From NCBI RefSeq assembly GCF_011008935.1, contig NZ_JAAIVJ010000001.1:682001-746000 (forward strand): DNA of 64,000 nt, given 5' to 3'. Origin of the DNA: Tabrizicola oligotrophica (GTDB lineage: Bacteria; Pseudomonadota; Alphaproteobacteria; Rhodobacterales; Rhodobacteraceae). The notes under the pieces were generated by a model that was not told the origin of the DNA, did no database searches, and was given only the letters and a program-made list of their open reading frames with translations. Position numbers and translations under genes: made by a program. Below, piece by piece: positions 40,209 through 49,310 of the stretch; the stretch's first letter is position 1, and the number at the start of each line of letters is the position of its first letter.

Positions 40209-40265
40209 AAATATCCCCGCCGGAGGCTCCCGGCCTCTCGGTCGGAGCCTCCGGCGGGGATATTT
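40209..40265. repeat. Large hairpin between kynU and kynA
   Basis: A perfect 22-bp stem (arms 40209-40230 and 40244-40265) with a 13-nt loop, beginning AAATATCCCCGCCGGAGG on the left arm. It resembles repeated intergenic palindromes common in this bacterial group; a related start (AAATATCCTCCGG) occurs at 57919. It fills most of the 225-bp gap and could act as a partial terminator or mRNA stabiliser separating kynU from kynA expression. Confidence 0.75.
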
Positions 40266-40411
40266 TGACCAATGTGAAAGCCGCAAGCGCCCCCCTGTGC
40301 CGTCCCTCGGGCTGGACCTGCCTGTGGCGCACCCTGGGCAATCTCTCGGTGCTGAACCGGAAGGCCTGCGTCTGACGCGTGCCCTTTCCCTTTCACCCTA
40401 CGGAGACGACC

Positions 40412-41245
40412 ATGACTACCTATGACCCCGCCAAGGATGGCGCGCAGATGTCCTTCGACGGCCGCATGTCCTATGGCGACTATCTGCAGATCGACCGCAT
40501 CCTTTCGTCGCAGCGCCTGCTGACCGGCGCGCATGACGAGATGCTGTTCATCATCCAGCACCAGACCTCGGAGCTGTGGATGATGCTGGCGCTGCACGAG
40601 CTGGATGCCGCCCGCCGCGCCGTGGCCGAAGACCGGGCGCGCGAGGCCTTCAAGATGCTGGCGCGAATCTCCCGCATCTTCGAGCAATTGAACAACGCCT
40701 GGGACGTGCTGCGCACCATGACGCCGGCCGATTACACCACCTTCCGCGAGGGGCTCGGGCAATCGTCGGGCTTCCAGTCCTGGCAATACCGGCTGATCGA
40801 ATATGCCGTCGGCAACCGCAACCTTGCCATGCTGAAACCCCATGCCCACCGCGCCGACCTGACGGCCAAGCTCGAGGCCGAGCTTGCCCGCCCCTCGCTT
40901 TACGACGAGGCGCTGCGCCATCTCGCCCGCGCCGGCCTGCCGGTGCCGCAGGAGGTGCTGACGCGCGACCTGCGCCAGCCCTGGGTCGCCCATGAGGGCG
41001 TGCAGGCGGTCTGGGAAATGGTCTACCGCGAGCCGCTGAAATATTGGGAGGCCTATGAACTGGCCGAAAAGCTGGTGGATTTCGAGGATTACTTCCGCCG
41101 CTGGCGCTTCAACCACGTCACCACGGTCGAGCGCGTGATCGGCTTCAAGCGCGGCACCGGCGGCACCTCGGGGGTGAATTACCTGCGCCGCATGCTGGAG
41201 GTCGAGCTTTTCCCCGAACTGTGGCACCTGCGCACCACGCTCTAG
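40412..41245 (+). CDS. kynA: Tryptophan 2,3-dioxygenase
   Basis: A 277-residue heme dioxygenase that opens the indole ring of L-tryptophan to N-formylkynurenine. The family blocks are visible: [40 protein letters not shown] (substrate and heme pocket), [21 protein letters not shown] and [19 protein letters not shown]. Normal length. CGGAG precedes ATG 40412. The formamidase needed between this enzyme and kynureninase is not encoded here. Confidence 0.96.
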   Translation: MTTYDPAKDGAQMSFDGRMSYGDYLQIDRILSSQRLLTGAHDEMLFIIQHQTSELWMMLALHELDAARRAVAEDRAREAFKMLARISRIFEQLNNAWDVLRTMTPADYTTFREGLGQSSGFQSWQYRLIEYAVGNRNLAMLKPHAHRADLTAKLEAELARPSLYDEALRHLARAGLPVPQEVLTRDLRQPWVAHEGVQAVWEMVYREPLKYWEAYELAEKLVDFEDYFRRWRFNHVTTVERVIGFKRGTGGTSGVNYLRRMLEVELFPELWHLRTTL

Positions 41246-41376
41246 GGCTTTCGGCGTATTCCGGGCCACATTCCCCATTGCGGGAGGTCGGGGGGCTTTG
41301 ACGAGACAAAACCCCTCGGCTAAGCGTAACTGGAACAGATCGGCCTTTCACGGCCCGGAATCGCTTGGAAACCTCG

Positions 41377-42375
41377 ATGCCCCATTTTGTCCTTCGCCTG
41401 TTGGCCATGACGGCCCTGTCGCTTTCGCTGGCAGCCTGCGTGACCGATCCGGCCCTGATGGGCACCACGGTCGCCTCGTCCTCGGTCAAGACCAAGGATC
41501 TGCCGCGCGAGGCGAAGCTGCTTGAAGGCGTCTATGCCGCAAAGGCCGATCCGCAGTTCAATGTTCCGGCCGTTCCGGTGGAAAAGGTGCCGCAGCAGTT
41601 CCAGCGCCAGACTGTGGTCTATGAGACCGACCAGCCGGTCGGCACCATCATCATCAACCCCGGCGCCAAGCATCTCTATCTCGTCACCGGCAAGAACAAG
41701 GCCGTGCGCTATGGCATCGCCGTCGGTCGGGCCGGGTTCCAGTGGTCGGGCGAGGCGCTGATCACCGATCGCAAGACCTGGCCGTCCTGGACGCCGCCGA
41801 AGGAGATGATCGAGCGCAAGCCGGAACTGGCCAAATGGGAGAAGGGCCAGCCCGGCGGCCTGGACAACCCGCTTGGTGCCCGCGCGCTTTATCTGACCAC
41901 CAATGGCGTCGACTACGGCTATCGCATCCACGGCACGCCGGAATGGAACTCGATCGGGCGCAGCGCCTCGTCAGGCTGCATCCGGATGATCAACCAGGAC
42001 GTGATGGACCTCTATGAGCGCGTGCCCAACAATACCAAGGTCATCGTGCTGAATGCCGATGGCTCGATGCCGAAGGGCCTGACGCTGCCGCCGCCGCAGC
42101 CGAAGAAGGCGAAGCCGGCGGAACCGGCGATCGTAGTGCCGAAGCCGGCCGTGATGCCGGCCCCGATCATCACCAATGGCGCGCCCGCGGTCGTCCCGGC
42201 CCCGGCCGCCACCGTCATGCCGGCGGTTGCCCCGGCTGCCCCGGCCCCGGCTGCGGCTGCGGCCCCGGCGGCTGCAACGCCGGCCCCCGCCCCGACGGCG
42301 ACGCCCGCTGCGGCTGCCCAACCGGCCGCCGCCTGTTTGGTGGCGCTGGTGAACGGCGTCTGTCCGTCGAACTGA
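41377..42375 (+). CDS. L,D-transpeptidase (YkuD) lipoprotein
   Basis: A 332-residue protein with a lipoprotein signal (LSLAACV, Cys21) and a YkuD catalytic domain (~residues 85-220). The HXnSXXGCXR motif is present as IHGTPEW (His185) and SASSGCIRM (Cys201). Such enzymes form 3-3 cross-links in peptidoglycan or attach proteins to it. The last ~100 residues are an unusual Pro/Ala-rich tail, possibly a wall-spanning or low-complexity linker. An ATG at 41377 fits the signal peptide better than the upstream TTG. Confidence 0.92.
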   Translation: MPHFVLRLLAMTALSLSLAACVTDPALMGTTVASSSVKTKDLPREAKLLEGVYAAKADPQFNVPAVPVEKVPQQFQRQTVVYETDQPVGTIIINPGAKHLYLVTGKNKAVRYGIAVGRAGFQWSGEALITDRKTWPSWTPPKEMIERKPELAKWEKGQPGGLDNPLGARALYLTTNGVDYGYRIHGTPEWNSIGRSASSGCIRMINQDVMDLYERVPNNTKVIVLNADGSMPKGLTLPPPQPKKAKPAEPAIVVPKPAVMPAPIITNGAPAVVPAPAATVMPAVAPAAPAPAAAAAPAAATPAPAPTATPAAAAQPAAACLVALVNGVCPSN

Positions 42376-42388
42376 GACACCGGTGCAG

Positions 42389-42422
42389 GACACCAGGCGG
42401 CCCCGCCGGGCCGCCTGGTGTC
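42389..42422. terminator. Bidirectional terminator hairpin
   Basis: Perfect 15-bp inverted repeat GACACCAGGCGGCCC / GGGCCGCCTGGTGTC with loop CGCC, in the gap between two convergent genes (L,D-transpeptidase and D-lyxose isomerase). No long T-tract. Confidence 0.7.
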
Positions 42423-42463
42423 AGTTGCCCAAGCCGCGCGCGCGCCGGACGGCGGCGGCCCGT

Positions 42464-43150
42464 TCAGCCCAGCCAGCGCCGGTAATCGCTGACCAGGAGG
42501 TGCAGCGGGGCCTCGTCCTCGTCGATCTCGGCAAAGCGGCCGATCGGGTCGCGAAAGATGTTGTCGGTCTCGTCGTCATTGACCGTCGAAACCTCGCCGA
42601 TCAGCACATCGCCCCCTTCGCCCCAGAAGGCATGCCAGTCGCCCGGCATCAGAGTGACGCTTTCGCCGGGCGCCAGTCGCAGCTTTTCACCGGGGGCAAA
42701 GGCCCGGTCGATGCCGTCGCAGCGCACGAGGCCACCGCGGTCGGCGGCAAAGCCGCCCCGGTCGTCCGAGCCGTAAAGCTCGACCACCAGCGTCGCGCCG
42801 CCGCGGTTGATGATGTCCTCGGCCTTGAGGACATGGGTGTGCATCGGCGACAGCTGATCCTGCCGTGAAATCAACAGCTTCTCGGCATAGCACATGCCGC
42901 CGCCGCGCTGCAGGTCGGACAGCAGCCCGTTGCGGAGCGTGAAGAGAAAAAGGCCAAGCTCGTCAAACTGGCCCTGCCCGTAATCGGTGATGTCCCAGCC
43001 GCAGCGCCCCGAAATCACCCGCGCCGCACGCGCCTTGTTGGCGCGGAACGCCTCCGGCGTCCAATAGGCAAACGGCGGCAGGGCGAAACCATGGCGGCGG
43101 ATCATGTCATCGGCAGCCTGCATGATCTGGTTGATGCGTGAGCGTTTCAT
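42464..43150 (-). CDS. D-lyxose ketol-isomerase family protein (DUF1498 cupin)
   Basis: A 228-residue cupin. The family blocks are HGFALPPFAYWTPEAF, GWDITDYGQGQFDELGLFLFTLRNG, then SPMHTHVLKAEDIINRGG with metal-binding His-x-His and Glu, and LMPGDWHAFWGE with the last His. Members isomerise D-lyxose to D-xylulose and sometimes D-mannose to D-fructose. No pentose operon surrounds it, so the physiological sugar is uncertain. Confidence 0.87.
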   Translation of the reverse strand: MKRSRINQIMQAADDMIRRHGFALPPFAYWTPEAFRANKARAARVISGRCGWDITDYGQGQFDELGLFLFTLRNGLLSDLQRGGGMCYAEKLLISRQDQLSPMHTHVLKAEDIINRGGATLVVELYGSDDRGGFAADRGGLVRCDGIDRAFAPGEKLRLAPGESVTLMPGDWHAFWGEGGDVLIGEVSTVNDDETDNIFRDPIGRFAEIDEDEAPLHLLVSDYRRWLG

Positions 43151-43204
43151 CGGCCCCCCCTTCTGTCCGGCCGATCATACCCCGCCCGCCCGCGCCAACA
43201 AGCG

Positions 43205-43309
43205 GCGAAAATCGCCCGATTTTCGCACCGGATTTCCGGACGGAAATCCCGGGCCGGCCCGGCCGGGTGGAATTCGTGTGCATTCCATTTGCGATTTTCG
43301 GGGAAAATC
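43205..43309. repeat. Cluster of short perfect hairpins
   Basis: GCGAAAATCG/CGATTTTCGC (43205-43226), GATTTCC/GGAAATC (about 43229-43246) and GCGATTTTC/GAAAATCGC (43289-43309) lie in a 160-bp gap. The last can end transcription of the minus-strand gene at 43312. Similar hairpins with short loops recur at 49284-49301, 54244-54290 and 57957-57977. Confidence 0.65.
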
Positions 43310-43311
43310 GC

Positions 43312-43539
43312 CTAGACCAGCCGCTGCACGGGTTCGCGGTTGCAAAAGACCACGAACTGACCGGCGTTGCGGTAGACCCGGAAGCCCCGGCGTTTCATCT
43401 CGGCCAGAAAGGCCTCGGTGCCGACGAAACGGTCGACATCCGACGCCTTGCGACGGATCACCTCGCCGTTCCGTGCCGCGCGCGAGGCAAAGAATTCGGC
43501 GTAGAACTGCTGCGGGGTCTGGGGCTGAATCGCGGACAT
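43312..43539 (-). CDS. Small conserved-looking hypothetical protein (75 residues)
   Basis: A compact, charged 75-residue protein (MSAIQPQTPQQFYAEFFASRAARNGEVIRRKASDVDRFVG...) with balanced composition unlike random GC-rich frames. It has no signal peptide or membrane segment. I do not recognise its function. A hairpin at 43289-43309 lies just beyond its stop. It is 35 bp upstream of the stop of the glutamine amidotransferase gene on the same strand side. Confidence 0.6.
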   Translation of the reverse strand: MSAIQPQTPQQFYAEFFASRAARNGEVIRRKASDVDRFVGTEAFLAEMKRRGFRVYRNAGQFVVFCNREPVQRLV

Positions 43540-43574
43540 GCGCCGATCCTGCCCCGACTTGGGTAAACAGCCGG

Positions 43575-44336
43575 TTAAGACCGGCCGGCCCAGATCCTGA
43601 CCGCCTGTCCGAAGGCGGCAAACAGCGGTCGCGACACCGGGTCATTCGCCGCGTTCCATTCCGGATGCCATTGCACCGCAAGCGTAAAGCCCGGCGCATC
43701 CTGCACATAGATCGCCTCGGGCGTGTCGTCGGGGGCGCGGCCCTCGATCACGATACGGTGGCCGGGACGGGCAATGCCCTGACCGTGCAGGGTGTTGGTC
43801 ATCACCTCTTCGGCCCCCATCAGCCGATGGAACACCCCGCCCTTGGTGAAGCGCACCGGATGGCGCAGGGCAAAGGCTTCTTCCAGCGTGCCTTCGGGCG
43901 GCATACGGTGGTTCATCCGCCCCGGCAGCTCGCGGATTTCGGGATGCAGGCTGCCCCCCATCGCCACGTTCAGCTCCTGAAAGCCCCGGCAGATGCCGAG
44001 GAAGGGCTGGCCGCGTTCCACGCAAGCCCGGATCAGCGGCAGCGTGATCGCATCGCGGCAGCGGTCGAACTCGCCATGCGCCGGGGTCTCCGCCTCGCCA
44101 TATTCCGACGGATGCACATTCGGCCGCCCGCCGGTCAAGAGGAAGCCGTCGCACAGCTCCAGCAGCTCGTCGACCTGCACCAGTCGCGGGTCCGAGGGCA
44201 GGATGATCGGCAGGCAGTCGGCCACCTCGGCTACGGCGGTCGAGTTGATATGCCCGGAGGCATGCACCGGGTAGCGGTCATTCATCTGATGCGAATTGGC
44301 GATGATGCCGACAGTCGGCCGTTTGCCTTTTGCCAT
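43575..44336 (-). CDS. Class I glutamine amidotransferase-like hydrolase (PuuD-like)
   Basis: A 253-residue protein of the gamma-glutamyl-GABA hydrolase group. The nucleophile elbow FLGICRGFQELNVAMGG holds the catalytic Cys, and LAVQWHPEWNA provides the His-Glu pair. The N-terminus (PTVGIIANSHQM) is typical. PuuD cleaves gamma-glutamyl-GABA in putrescine breakdown; other putrescine genes are not near, so the substrate could be a different gamma-glutamyl amide. The start is ATG 44336 with AAGGAA upstream. Confidence 0.88.
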   Translation of the reverse strand: MAKGKRPTVGIIANSHQMNDRYPVHASGHINSTAVAEVADCLPIILPSDPRLVQVDELLELCDGFLLTGGRPNVHPSEYGEAETPAHGEFDRCRDAITLPLIRACVERGQPFLGICRGFQELNVAMGGSLHPEIRELPGRMNHRMPPEGTLEEAFALRHPVRFTKGGVFHRLMGAEEVMTNTLHGQGIARPGHRIVIEGRAPDDTPEAIYVQDAPGFTLAVQWHPEWNAANDPVSRPLFAAFGQAVRIWAGRS

Positions 44337-44491
44337 GGGAGGTTCCTTCACGCCTGATGTCACAATAGGCAGTGCCGCGCCCAAGGTGAAGCCCCCGAAG
44401 CGCAGGGGAGCTGTGCGCAAAAGCGCTTCACCGAGGGGGAGTTGCGATCGGAGCGGATTGCCCGATGCGGCGGCAAGCGGGAAAACGGCCC

Positions 44492-45394
44492 TCAGGGCTG
44501 CTCTACCCCGTCCGGTGCCGGCGGGCGGCCAAGGGCGCGCTCGCGCATCGAGATGTAAAGCGCGCAGGCAATCAGGATCCCCACCCCGACAAAGGTCCAG
44601 AAGTCCGGGAAATCCCGGAAGAAGGCCCAACCGAGGATGACCGACGTCACCATCTCGGTATAGGCCAGCGGCGCCAGAAGCGAGGCTTCGGCATGGTCAT
44701 AGGCCCGCACGATCATCAGATGGCCGAAGGTGGCGATGAAGGCCAGCGCCACGAACAGCGCCCATTGCGCCGGCGTCGGCGGCACCCAGACTGTCCAGAT
44801 CACGACCGACAGGATCAGCCCGCCCAGGAGCGAGGTCTGGAACGTCGTGACCATGGCATGCGCCTGCCCCGAGATTGCCCGCGTCATCACGAAATAGCAG
44901 GCCAGAAATCCCCCCGCGCCAAGCGCCAGCCAGGAGCCGGGGTTCACTTCGGTCAGGCCGGGGCGGATGATGATGAGCGTGCCGATGAAGCCCACCGCCA
45001 CCGCGATCAGCCGGCGCGGGCCGACATGTTCGCGCAGGATCAGGGCCGACAGCAGGGTGACAATCAGCGGCTGGACGAAGAAGATCGCCAGGGCGTCGGC
45101 AATCGGCAACCAGCGCAGCGACAGGAAGAAGCAGAAGGTGGCGGAAACCAGGAAAGCGGCGCGGATCAGGTGATAGACCGGCCGCGCCGGCCAAAGGCCC
45201 CGCGGCCCGGCAATGCGCAGCGCGAAGGGCAGCGTCAGCACCGCGCCAAGCGCCAGCCGCGCCCAGACGATCTGCAACACGGGCAGCCCCTCGGCGCCAA
45301 GGATCTTGGCGATCACGTCGATGCCGGGCAGTACCGCCATGGCGCCAAGCATCAGGGCGACGCCGAAGATCGGGTGTTTGACCTGCGTGTTCAT
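44492..45394 (-). CDS. DMT-superfamily (EamA/RhaT) transporter
   Basis: A 300-residue permease with ten membrane segments in two EamA halves (IVWARLALGAVLTLPFALR... and AEASLLAPLAYTEMVTSVILGWAFF). It overlaps the class V aminotransferase gene by 4 bp (ATGA), so the two are coupled; export of a product of that enzyme or uptake of its substrate is plausible but not shown. Confidence 0.87.
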   Translation of the reverse strand: MNTQVKHPIFGVALMLGAMAVLPGIDVIAKILGAEGLPVLQIVWARLALGAVLTLPFALRIAGPRGLWPARPVYHLIRAAFLVSATFCFFLSLRWLPIADALAIFFVQPLIVTLLSALILREHVGPRRLIAVAVGFIGTLIIIRPGLTEVNPGSWLALGAGGFLACYFVMTRAISGQAHAMVTTFQTSLLGGLILSVVIWTVWVPPTPAQWALFVALAFIATFGHLMIVRAYDHAEASLLAPLAYTEMVTSVILGWAFFRDFPDFWTFVGVGILIACALYISMRERALGRPPAPDGVEQP

Positions 45395-46596
45395 GCCCGC
45401 ACCGCCGCCACCACCGCCGTCGCCGCCTCCAGCGCCCCTGCCCCATGCGGAATGGCAAGCGCCTGCAGCCCCGCCTGCATCACCGCCAGCACCCCCAGCG
45501 TCATATGGGCGTTGACATGGCCCATATGGGCGACGCGCAAGAAGCCGCTGCCCTGCGGGTCGTCCTCGGTCGCCATGCCCAGACCGATGCCCAGCGTCAC
45601 GCCTGCCTGCGTCTCGCACCAGTGCCGCAACCGCGCCGCATCCGGCGCCCCGAAGCGCGCCGCCGTGACGGCCCGGGCGCGGGCGGGCGGTTCGGCCATG
45701 TTCAGCCCGATGCGCGGATGGCCCTGCCCCCAGGCGTCAAACGCCGCCCAGACCGTCCTGGCCAGCGCCTCGTGCCGCGCCCAGACATTCGGCAGCCCTT
45801 CGTCGCGCAGGATCATGCTCAGCGCCTCGCGCAGGCCGTAAAGGTGATGCGTCGGCGCAGTGCCGTGCCAGTATTGCCAGAACTCCGGCCCGTCGGCCCG
45901 CGGCGTCCAGTCCCAGTAGGGCGTGCGCAGGCCCGCCGTGGCGCCGACCGCCCGGGCCTTTTCGGAAAACCAGACAAAACCCATGCCGGGCGGCAGCATC
46001 AGGCCCTTCTGGCTGGCGGCAAAGGCGATATCGACGCCCCAGTCGTCCATGCGGAATTCGTCGCAGCCCATCGAGGCGATGCAATCCACCCCCAGAAGCG
46101 CCGGATGCCGCGCCCGATCCATGGCGGCGCGCAGGCCGGCGATATCGGTGCGGGCCGAGCTTGCAGTGTCGACATGGGTGGTCAGCACCGCCTTGATCTG
46201 CCCGTCATCGGCGGCAAGCCTTGCCTCGACCCGCACAAGATCGGGCGTCGCATGGCGGCCGAAATCCATCACCTCGACGGCAACCCCCTGCGCTGTCAGC
46301 ACATTGGCCCAGCCAAGTCCGAACAGCCCCGAGGCCAAGAGCAACACCTTGTCGCCGCGGGAAAACAGGTTGGTGTCCACCGCCTCCCAAAGCGCATGGC
46401 CGTTGCCGATGTAGCAGGCGACATTGCCGGCCGTACCCGCCAGCGCGCGCAGGTCGGGCCAGAGCGAGCCGACCAGCCCGATCAGCTCGCCGTCATAGAT
46501 GTTCGGCGCGGTGCGGTGCATGGCGTTCTGGATGCGGTCCGGCACGACCGACGGCCCCGGAATGGCAAGGTAGGGGCGGCCATGGGCAAGCGTCAT
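45391..46596 (-). CDS. Class V aminotransferase (serine/alanine-glyoxylate type)
   Basis: A 401-residue PLP enzyme. GRPYLAIPGPSVVPDRIQNAMHR is the typical N-terminus of alanine/serine-glyoxylate aminotransferases, DCIASMGCDEFRMDDWGVDIAFAASQKGLM contains the PLP-binding Lys, and a C-terminal RVAHMGHVNAHMTLGVL block follows. It likely uses glyoxylate or another 2-oxo acid; related proteins include aspartate-glyoxylate (BhcA-like) and 2-aminoethylphosphonate enzymes. The start is ATG 46596 with AAAGGA upstream. Confidence 0.88.
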   Translation of the reverse strand: MTLAHGRPYLAIPGPSVVPDRIQNAMHRTAPNIYDGELIGLVGSLWPDLRALAGTAGNVACYIGNGHALWEAVDTNLFSRGDKVLLLASGLFGLGWANVLTAQGVAVEVMDFGRHATPDLVRVEARLAADDGQIKAVLTTHVDTASSARTDIAGLRAAMDRARHPALLGVDCIASMGCDEFRMDDWGVDIAFAASQKGLMLPPGMGFVWFSEKARAVGATAGLRTPYWDWTPRADGPEFWQYWHGTAPTHHLYGLREALSMILRDEGLPNVWARHEALARTVWAAFDAWGQGHPRIGLNMAEPPARARAVTAARFGAPDAARLRHWCETQAGVTLGIGLGMATEDDPQGSGFLRVAHMGHVNAHMTLGVLAVMQAGLQALAIPHGAGALEAATAVVAAVRA

Positions 46597-46788
46597 CGGG
46601 CGTCCTTTCGGCTGGATGCCCAAGGGCTAACCCCACCCCCTTGCCCCGTCAACCGACGCGCGGGAACTGGTCCGACCGCCTCCCGGCTTCTGGACAGCAC
46701 CGCGCGGCGGGGCTATGGCTGGTCCCTGCCCTTTCCCCGCGCCACAGGCCCAAGTTTGAGCGACGCTCCCCCCCCGAAACCCCGCCTC

Positions 46789-48501
46789 ATGTCCAGGTTC
46801 TGGCGCGATTACCTGCGCCCGCAGGCCGGGATGATCGCCCTCGCCTTTCTGCTGCTGCTGATCGAGGGCGCGACGCTGGGTGCGCTGTCGAAGGCGATCG
46901 AGCCGCTGTTCGATCAGGTCTTTGCCAAGGGCGACCAGGCCGCGCTCTGGCCGGTCGGTCTTGCCATCCTCGGGCTGTTCGTGATCCGCGGCCTTGCCAC
47001 CATCGCCTCGCGCACGGTGATTTCCGCGGTGACGCAAAAGGTCGCCGCCCTGATGCAATCGGCCCTTCTGCGCCATTTGCTGACACTGGAGGGCCGGTTC
47101 TTTCAGGACAACCCGCCCGGCGCGCTGATCGAGCGGGTGCAGGGAGACACGCTGGCAGTGCAGGGCATCTGGAGCGCGCTTGTTACCGGCATCGGGCGCG
47201 ATCTGTTCAGTCTGGTGTTCCTGTTCGTCGTCGCGCTGTCGATTGATCCGGTCTGGACCATCGCCGCGCTGGTCGGGGCGCCACTGCTGATCCTGCCTTC
47301 GGTTCTGGTGCAGCGCTATATCCGCAAGAAGGTCGTGCAGCTGCGCAATCAGGCGGGCTTGCGGGCGACACGGCTGGACGAGATCTTCCACGGCATTCAG
47401 GCCGTCAAGCTCAACCGGATGGAGGCCTATCAGGCCGATCGCTTTGACCGGGTGCTGGGGCTGATGCGGCGGGCCGAGATCAAGATCTCGGCGGGCCGGG
47501 CACTGATGCCCGGCATGATGGATTTCGTCACCGGCTTCGGCTTTTTCGCGGTCCTGCTGATGGCCGGCGGCCAGATCGCCGGGGGCGCGCGCAGCACGGG
47601 CGAGTTCATGGCCTTCTTCACCGCCATGTCGCTGACCTTCCAGCCCATGCGCCGCCTTGGCGATCTGTCGGGCAGCTGGCAGGTAGCTTCGGCCAGTCTG
47701 GAGCGGATCTACCGGCTGCTTGATACCGCGCCGGCGCAGACCCGCCCGGCCCGCAGCGCCACCCTGCCCGCCCCCGGCGCCCCGGAGATCCGGTTTCAGG
47801 ACGTGACCTTTGCCCATGGCGACCAGCCGGTGCTGCGCGGCCTCAGCTTCACTGCCCGCGCCGGGCAGACCACCGCCATCGTCGGGGCCTCGGGGGCGGG
47901 AAAATCGACGGTGTTCCAGCTGCTGACCGGCCTTCTCGATCCGGCCTCGGGGCAGATCCTGATCGGTGGGATCGACACGGCGGCGCTGGCGCTGCCCGAT
48001 CAGCGCCGGCTCTTTGCCTCTGTCACGCAGGATGCCGCGCTTTTCGACGAAACCCTGCGCGAGAATGTCGAGCTTGGCCGCCCGCTGGACGATGCCGCGC
48101 TCAAGGCCGCGCTGGCCATGGCGCATGTGACCGACTTCCTGCCGAACCTGCCGCTTGGTGTCGACACCCCGGTCGGCCCGCGCGGCTCGGCGCTGTCGGG
48201 CGGGCAAAAGCAGCGGGTGGCGATTGCGCGGGCCCTGGCGCAGGACGCGCCGGTGCTGCTGCTTGACGAGGCGACCAGCGCGCTGGACGCCGGCTCCGAG
48301 GCCGCCATCGCAGCCGCCCTCGCCCGCGCCGCACAGGGGCGCACGACGCTGGTGATCGCCCACCGCCTTGCCACCGTGCGCGAGGCCGACCATATCCTTG
48401 TCATGGATCAGGGCCGGGTGGTCGAAGAAGGCCCACACGCCGCACTTCTGGCGCAGGGCGGAATTTATGCGCGGCTTTACCAGCTGCAATTCAAGGGCTG
48501 A
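46789..48501 (+). CDS. MsbA-like ABC exporter (fused membrane and ATPase domains)
   Basis: A 570-residue half-transporter with six membrane segments (~residues 12-310), then an ATPase domain: Walker A IVGASGAGKST, signature LSGGQKQRVAIARAL, Walker B VLLLDEATSALD and switch His in VIAHRLATV. It fits MsbA/lipid-A or multidrug exporters acting as dimers. ATG 46789 is used; TTG 46756, giving an extra LSDAPPPKPRL, is a credible alternative because neither has a clear ribosome binding site. The YgfZ gene starts 4 bp downstream. Confidence 0.9.
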   Translation: MSRFWRDYLRPQAGMIALAFLLLLIEGATLGALSKAIEPLFDQVFAKGDQAALWPVGLAILGLFVIRGLATIASRTVISAVTQKVAALMQSALLRHLLTLEGRFFQDNPPGALIERVQGDTLAVQGIWSALVTGIGRDLFSLVFLFVVALSIDPVWTIAALVGAPLLILPSVLVQRYIRKKVVQLRNQAGLRATRLDEIFHGIQAVKLNRMEAYQADRFDRVLGLMRRAEIKISAGRALMPGMMDFVTGFGFFAVLLMAGGQIAGGARSTGEFMAFFTAMSLTFQPMRRLGDLSGSWQVASASLERIYRLLDTAPAQTRPARSATLPAPGAPEIRFQDVTFAHGDQPVLRGLSFTARAGQTTAIVGASGAGKSTVFQLLTGLLDPASGQILIGGIDTAALALPDQRRLFASVTQDAALFDETLRENVELGRPLDDAALKAALAMAHVTDFLPNLPLGVDTPVGPRGSALSGGQKQRVAIARALAQDAPVLLLDEATSALDAGSEAAIAAALARAAQGRTTLVIAHRLATVREADHILVMDQGRVVEEGPHAALLAQGGIYARLYQLQFKG

Positions 48502-48505
48502 ACCG

Positions 48506-49258
48506 ATGGGAGAAACCACCCCTGACCGCAAGGTCTATGCCCTGAGCGGCGCCGATGCGCTGCCGTTCCTGCAGGGCCTTGTAACGAATGACGTGCTGCC
48601 CTTGGCCAAGGCGCCCGGCATCGTCTGGGCGGCGCTGCTGACGCCGCAGGGCAAGTATCTGGCCGATTTCTTCGTGGTGAACACTGGCGGGGCGCTGCTT
48701 CTGGACATCAAGGACAGCCTTGCCGAGACGACTGTCCAGCGCCTGTCCATGTACAAGCTGCGCGCCGATGTGCAGATCACCCCCACCGAGCTGGCCGTGA
48801 CCCGCGGCCTTGGCCCGGCGCCCGAGGCCGCCCTGCCCGACCCGCGCCACCCGGCGCTCGGCTGGCGGGCTTACGGCGCGGCGGGCAGCGCCCCGCAGAT
48901 CGACTGGGACGCGATCCGCGTCGCCCATGTCATCCCCGAAGGCGGCATCGAGCTGATCCCGAACGACAGCTACATCCTGGAAAACGGCTTCGAGCGGCTG
49001 AACGGCGTCCATTTCCGCAAGGGCTGCTATGTCGGGCAGGAAGTCACCGCGCGGATGAAGCACAAGACCGAGTTGCGCAAGGGGCTGGTGCGGCTGGGCA
49101 TCGACGGCGCGGCCCCGGTCGGCAGCGAGGTAACGGCAGACGGCAAGCCGGTGGGCCGGCTGTTCACTCAGGCGGGCGGACGCGCGTTGGCGCATCTGCG
49201 GCTCGATCTGGCGCAGGGCGACCTGATGGCGGCAACCGCATCGCTGCGGCTGGAATAG
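48506..49258 (+). CDS. ygfZ: YgfZ/GcvT-like folate-binding Fe-S cluster maintenance protein
   Basis: A 250-residue protein with the YgfZ signature HFRKGCYVGQEVTARMKHK (~residue 170) and the GcvT-like N-terminus (ALSGADALPFLQGLVTNDV). YgfZ proteins use a folate to support repair or assembly of Fe-S enzymes; MoaA and aconitase in this window are such enzymes. AAGGG precedes ATG 48506. A terminator hairpin follows at 49264-49281. Confidence 0.92.
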   Translation: MGETTPDRKVYALSGADALPFLQGLVTNDVLPLAKAPGIVWAALLTPQGKYLADFFVVNTGGALLLDIKDSLAETTVQRLSMYKLRADVQITPTELAVTRGLGPAPEAALPDPRHPALGWRAYGAAGSAPQIDWDAIRVAHVIPEGGIELIPNDSYILENGFERLNGVHFRKGCYVGQEVTARMKHKTELRKGLVRLGIDGAAPVGSEVTADGKPVGRLFTQAGGRALAHLRLDLAQGDLMAATASLRLE

Positions 49259-49263
49259 CAAAA

Positions 49264-49301
49264 GGCCGCCCGCAGGCGGCCCCGAAATTCGCCCGAATTT
49301 C
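49264..49301. terminator. Double hairpin between convergent ygfZ and efp
   Basis: GGCCGCC/GGCGGCC with loop CGCA (49264-49281), then GAAATTC/GAATTTC with loop GCCC (49284-49301). It lies between two convergent genes and can serve both. Confidence 0.7.
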
Positions 49302-49310
49302 GCCGCGCCC

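Noticed and set aside
40190-40375. 61-residue frame between kynU and kynA
   Set aside because: Its sequence is mostly the translation of the 22-bp-stem hairpin; no ribosome binding site and no protein-like composition.
45445-46788. Upstream extension of the MsbA-like exporter by hundreds of residues
   Set aside because: The extension is antisense to the aminotransferase gene and shows no membrane or ATPase features; the exporter fold begins near 46756-46789.
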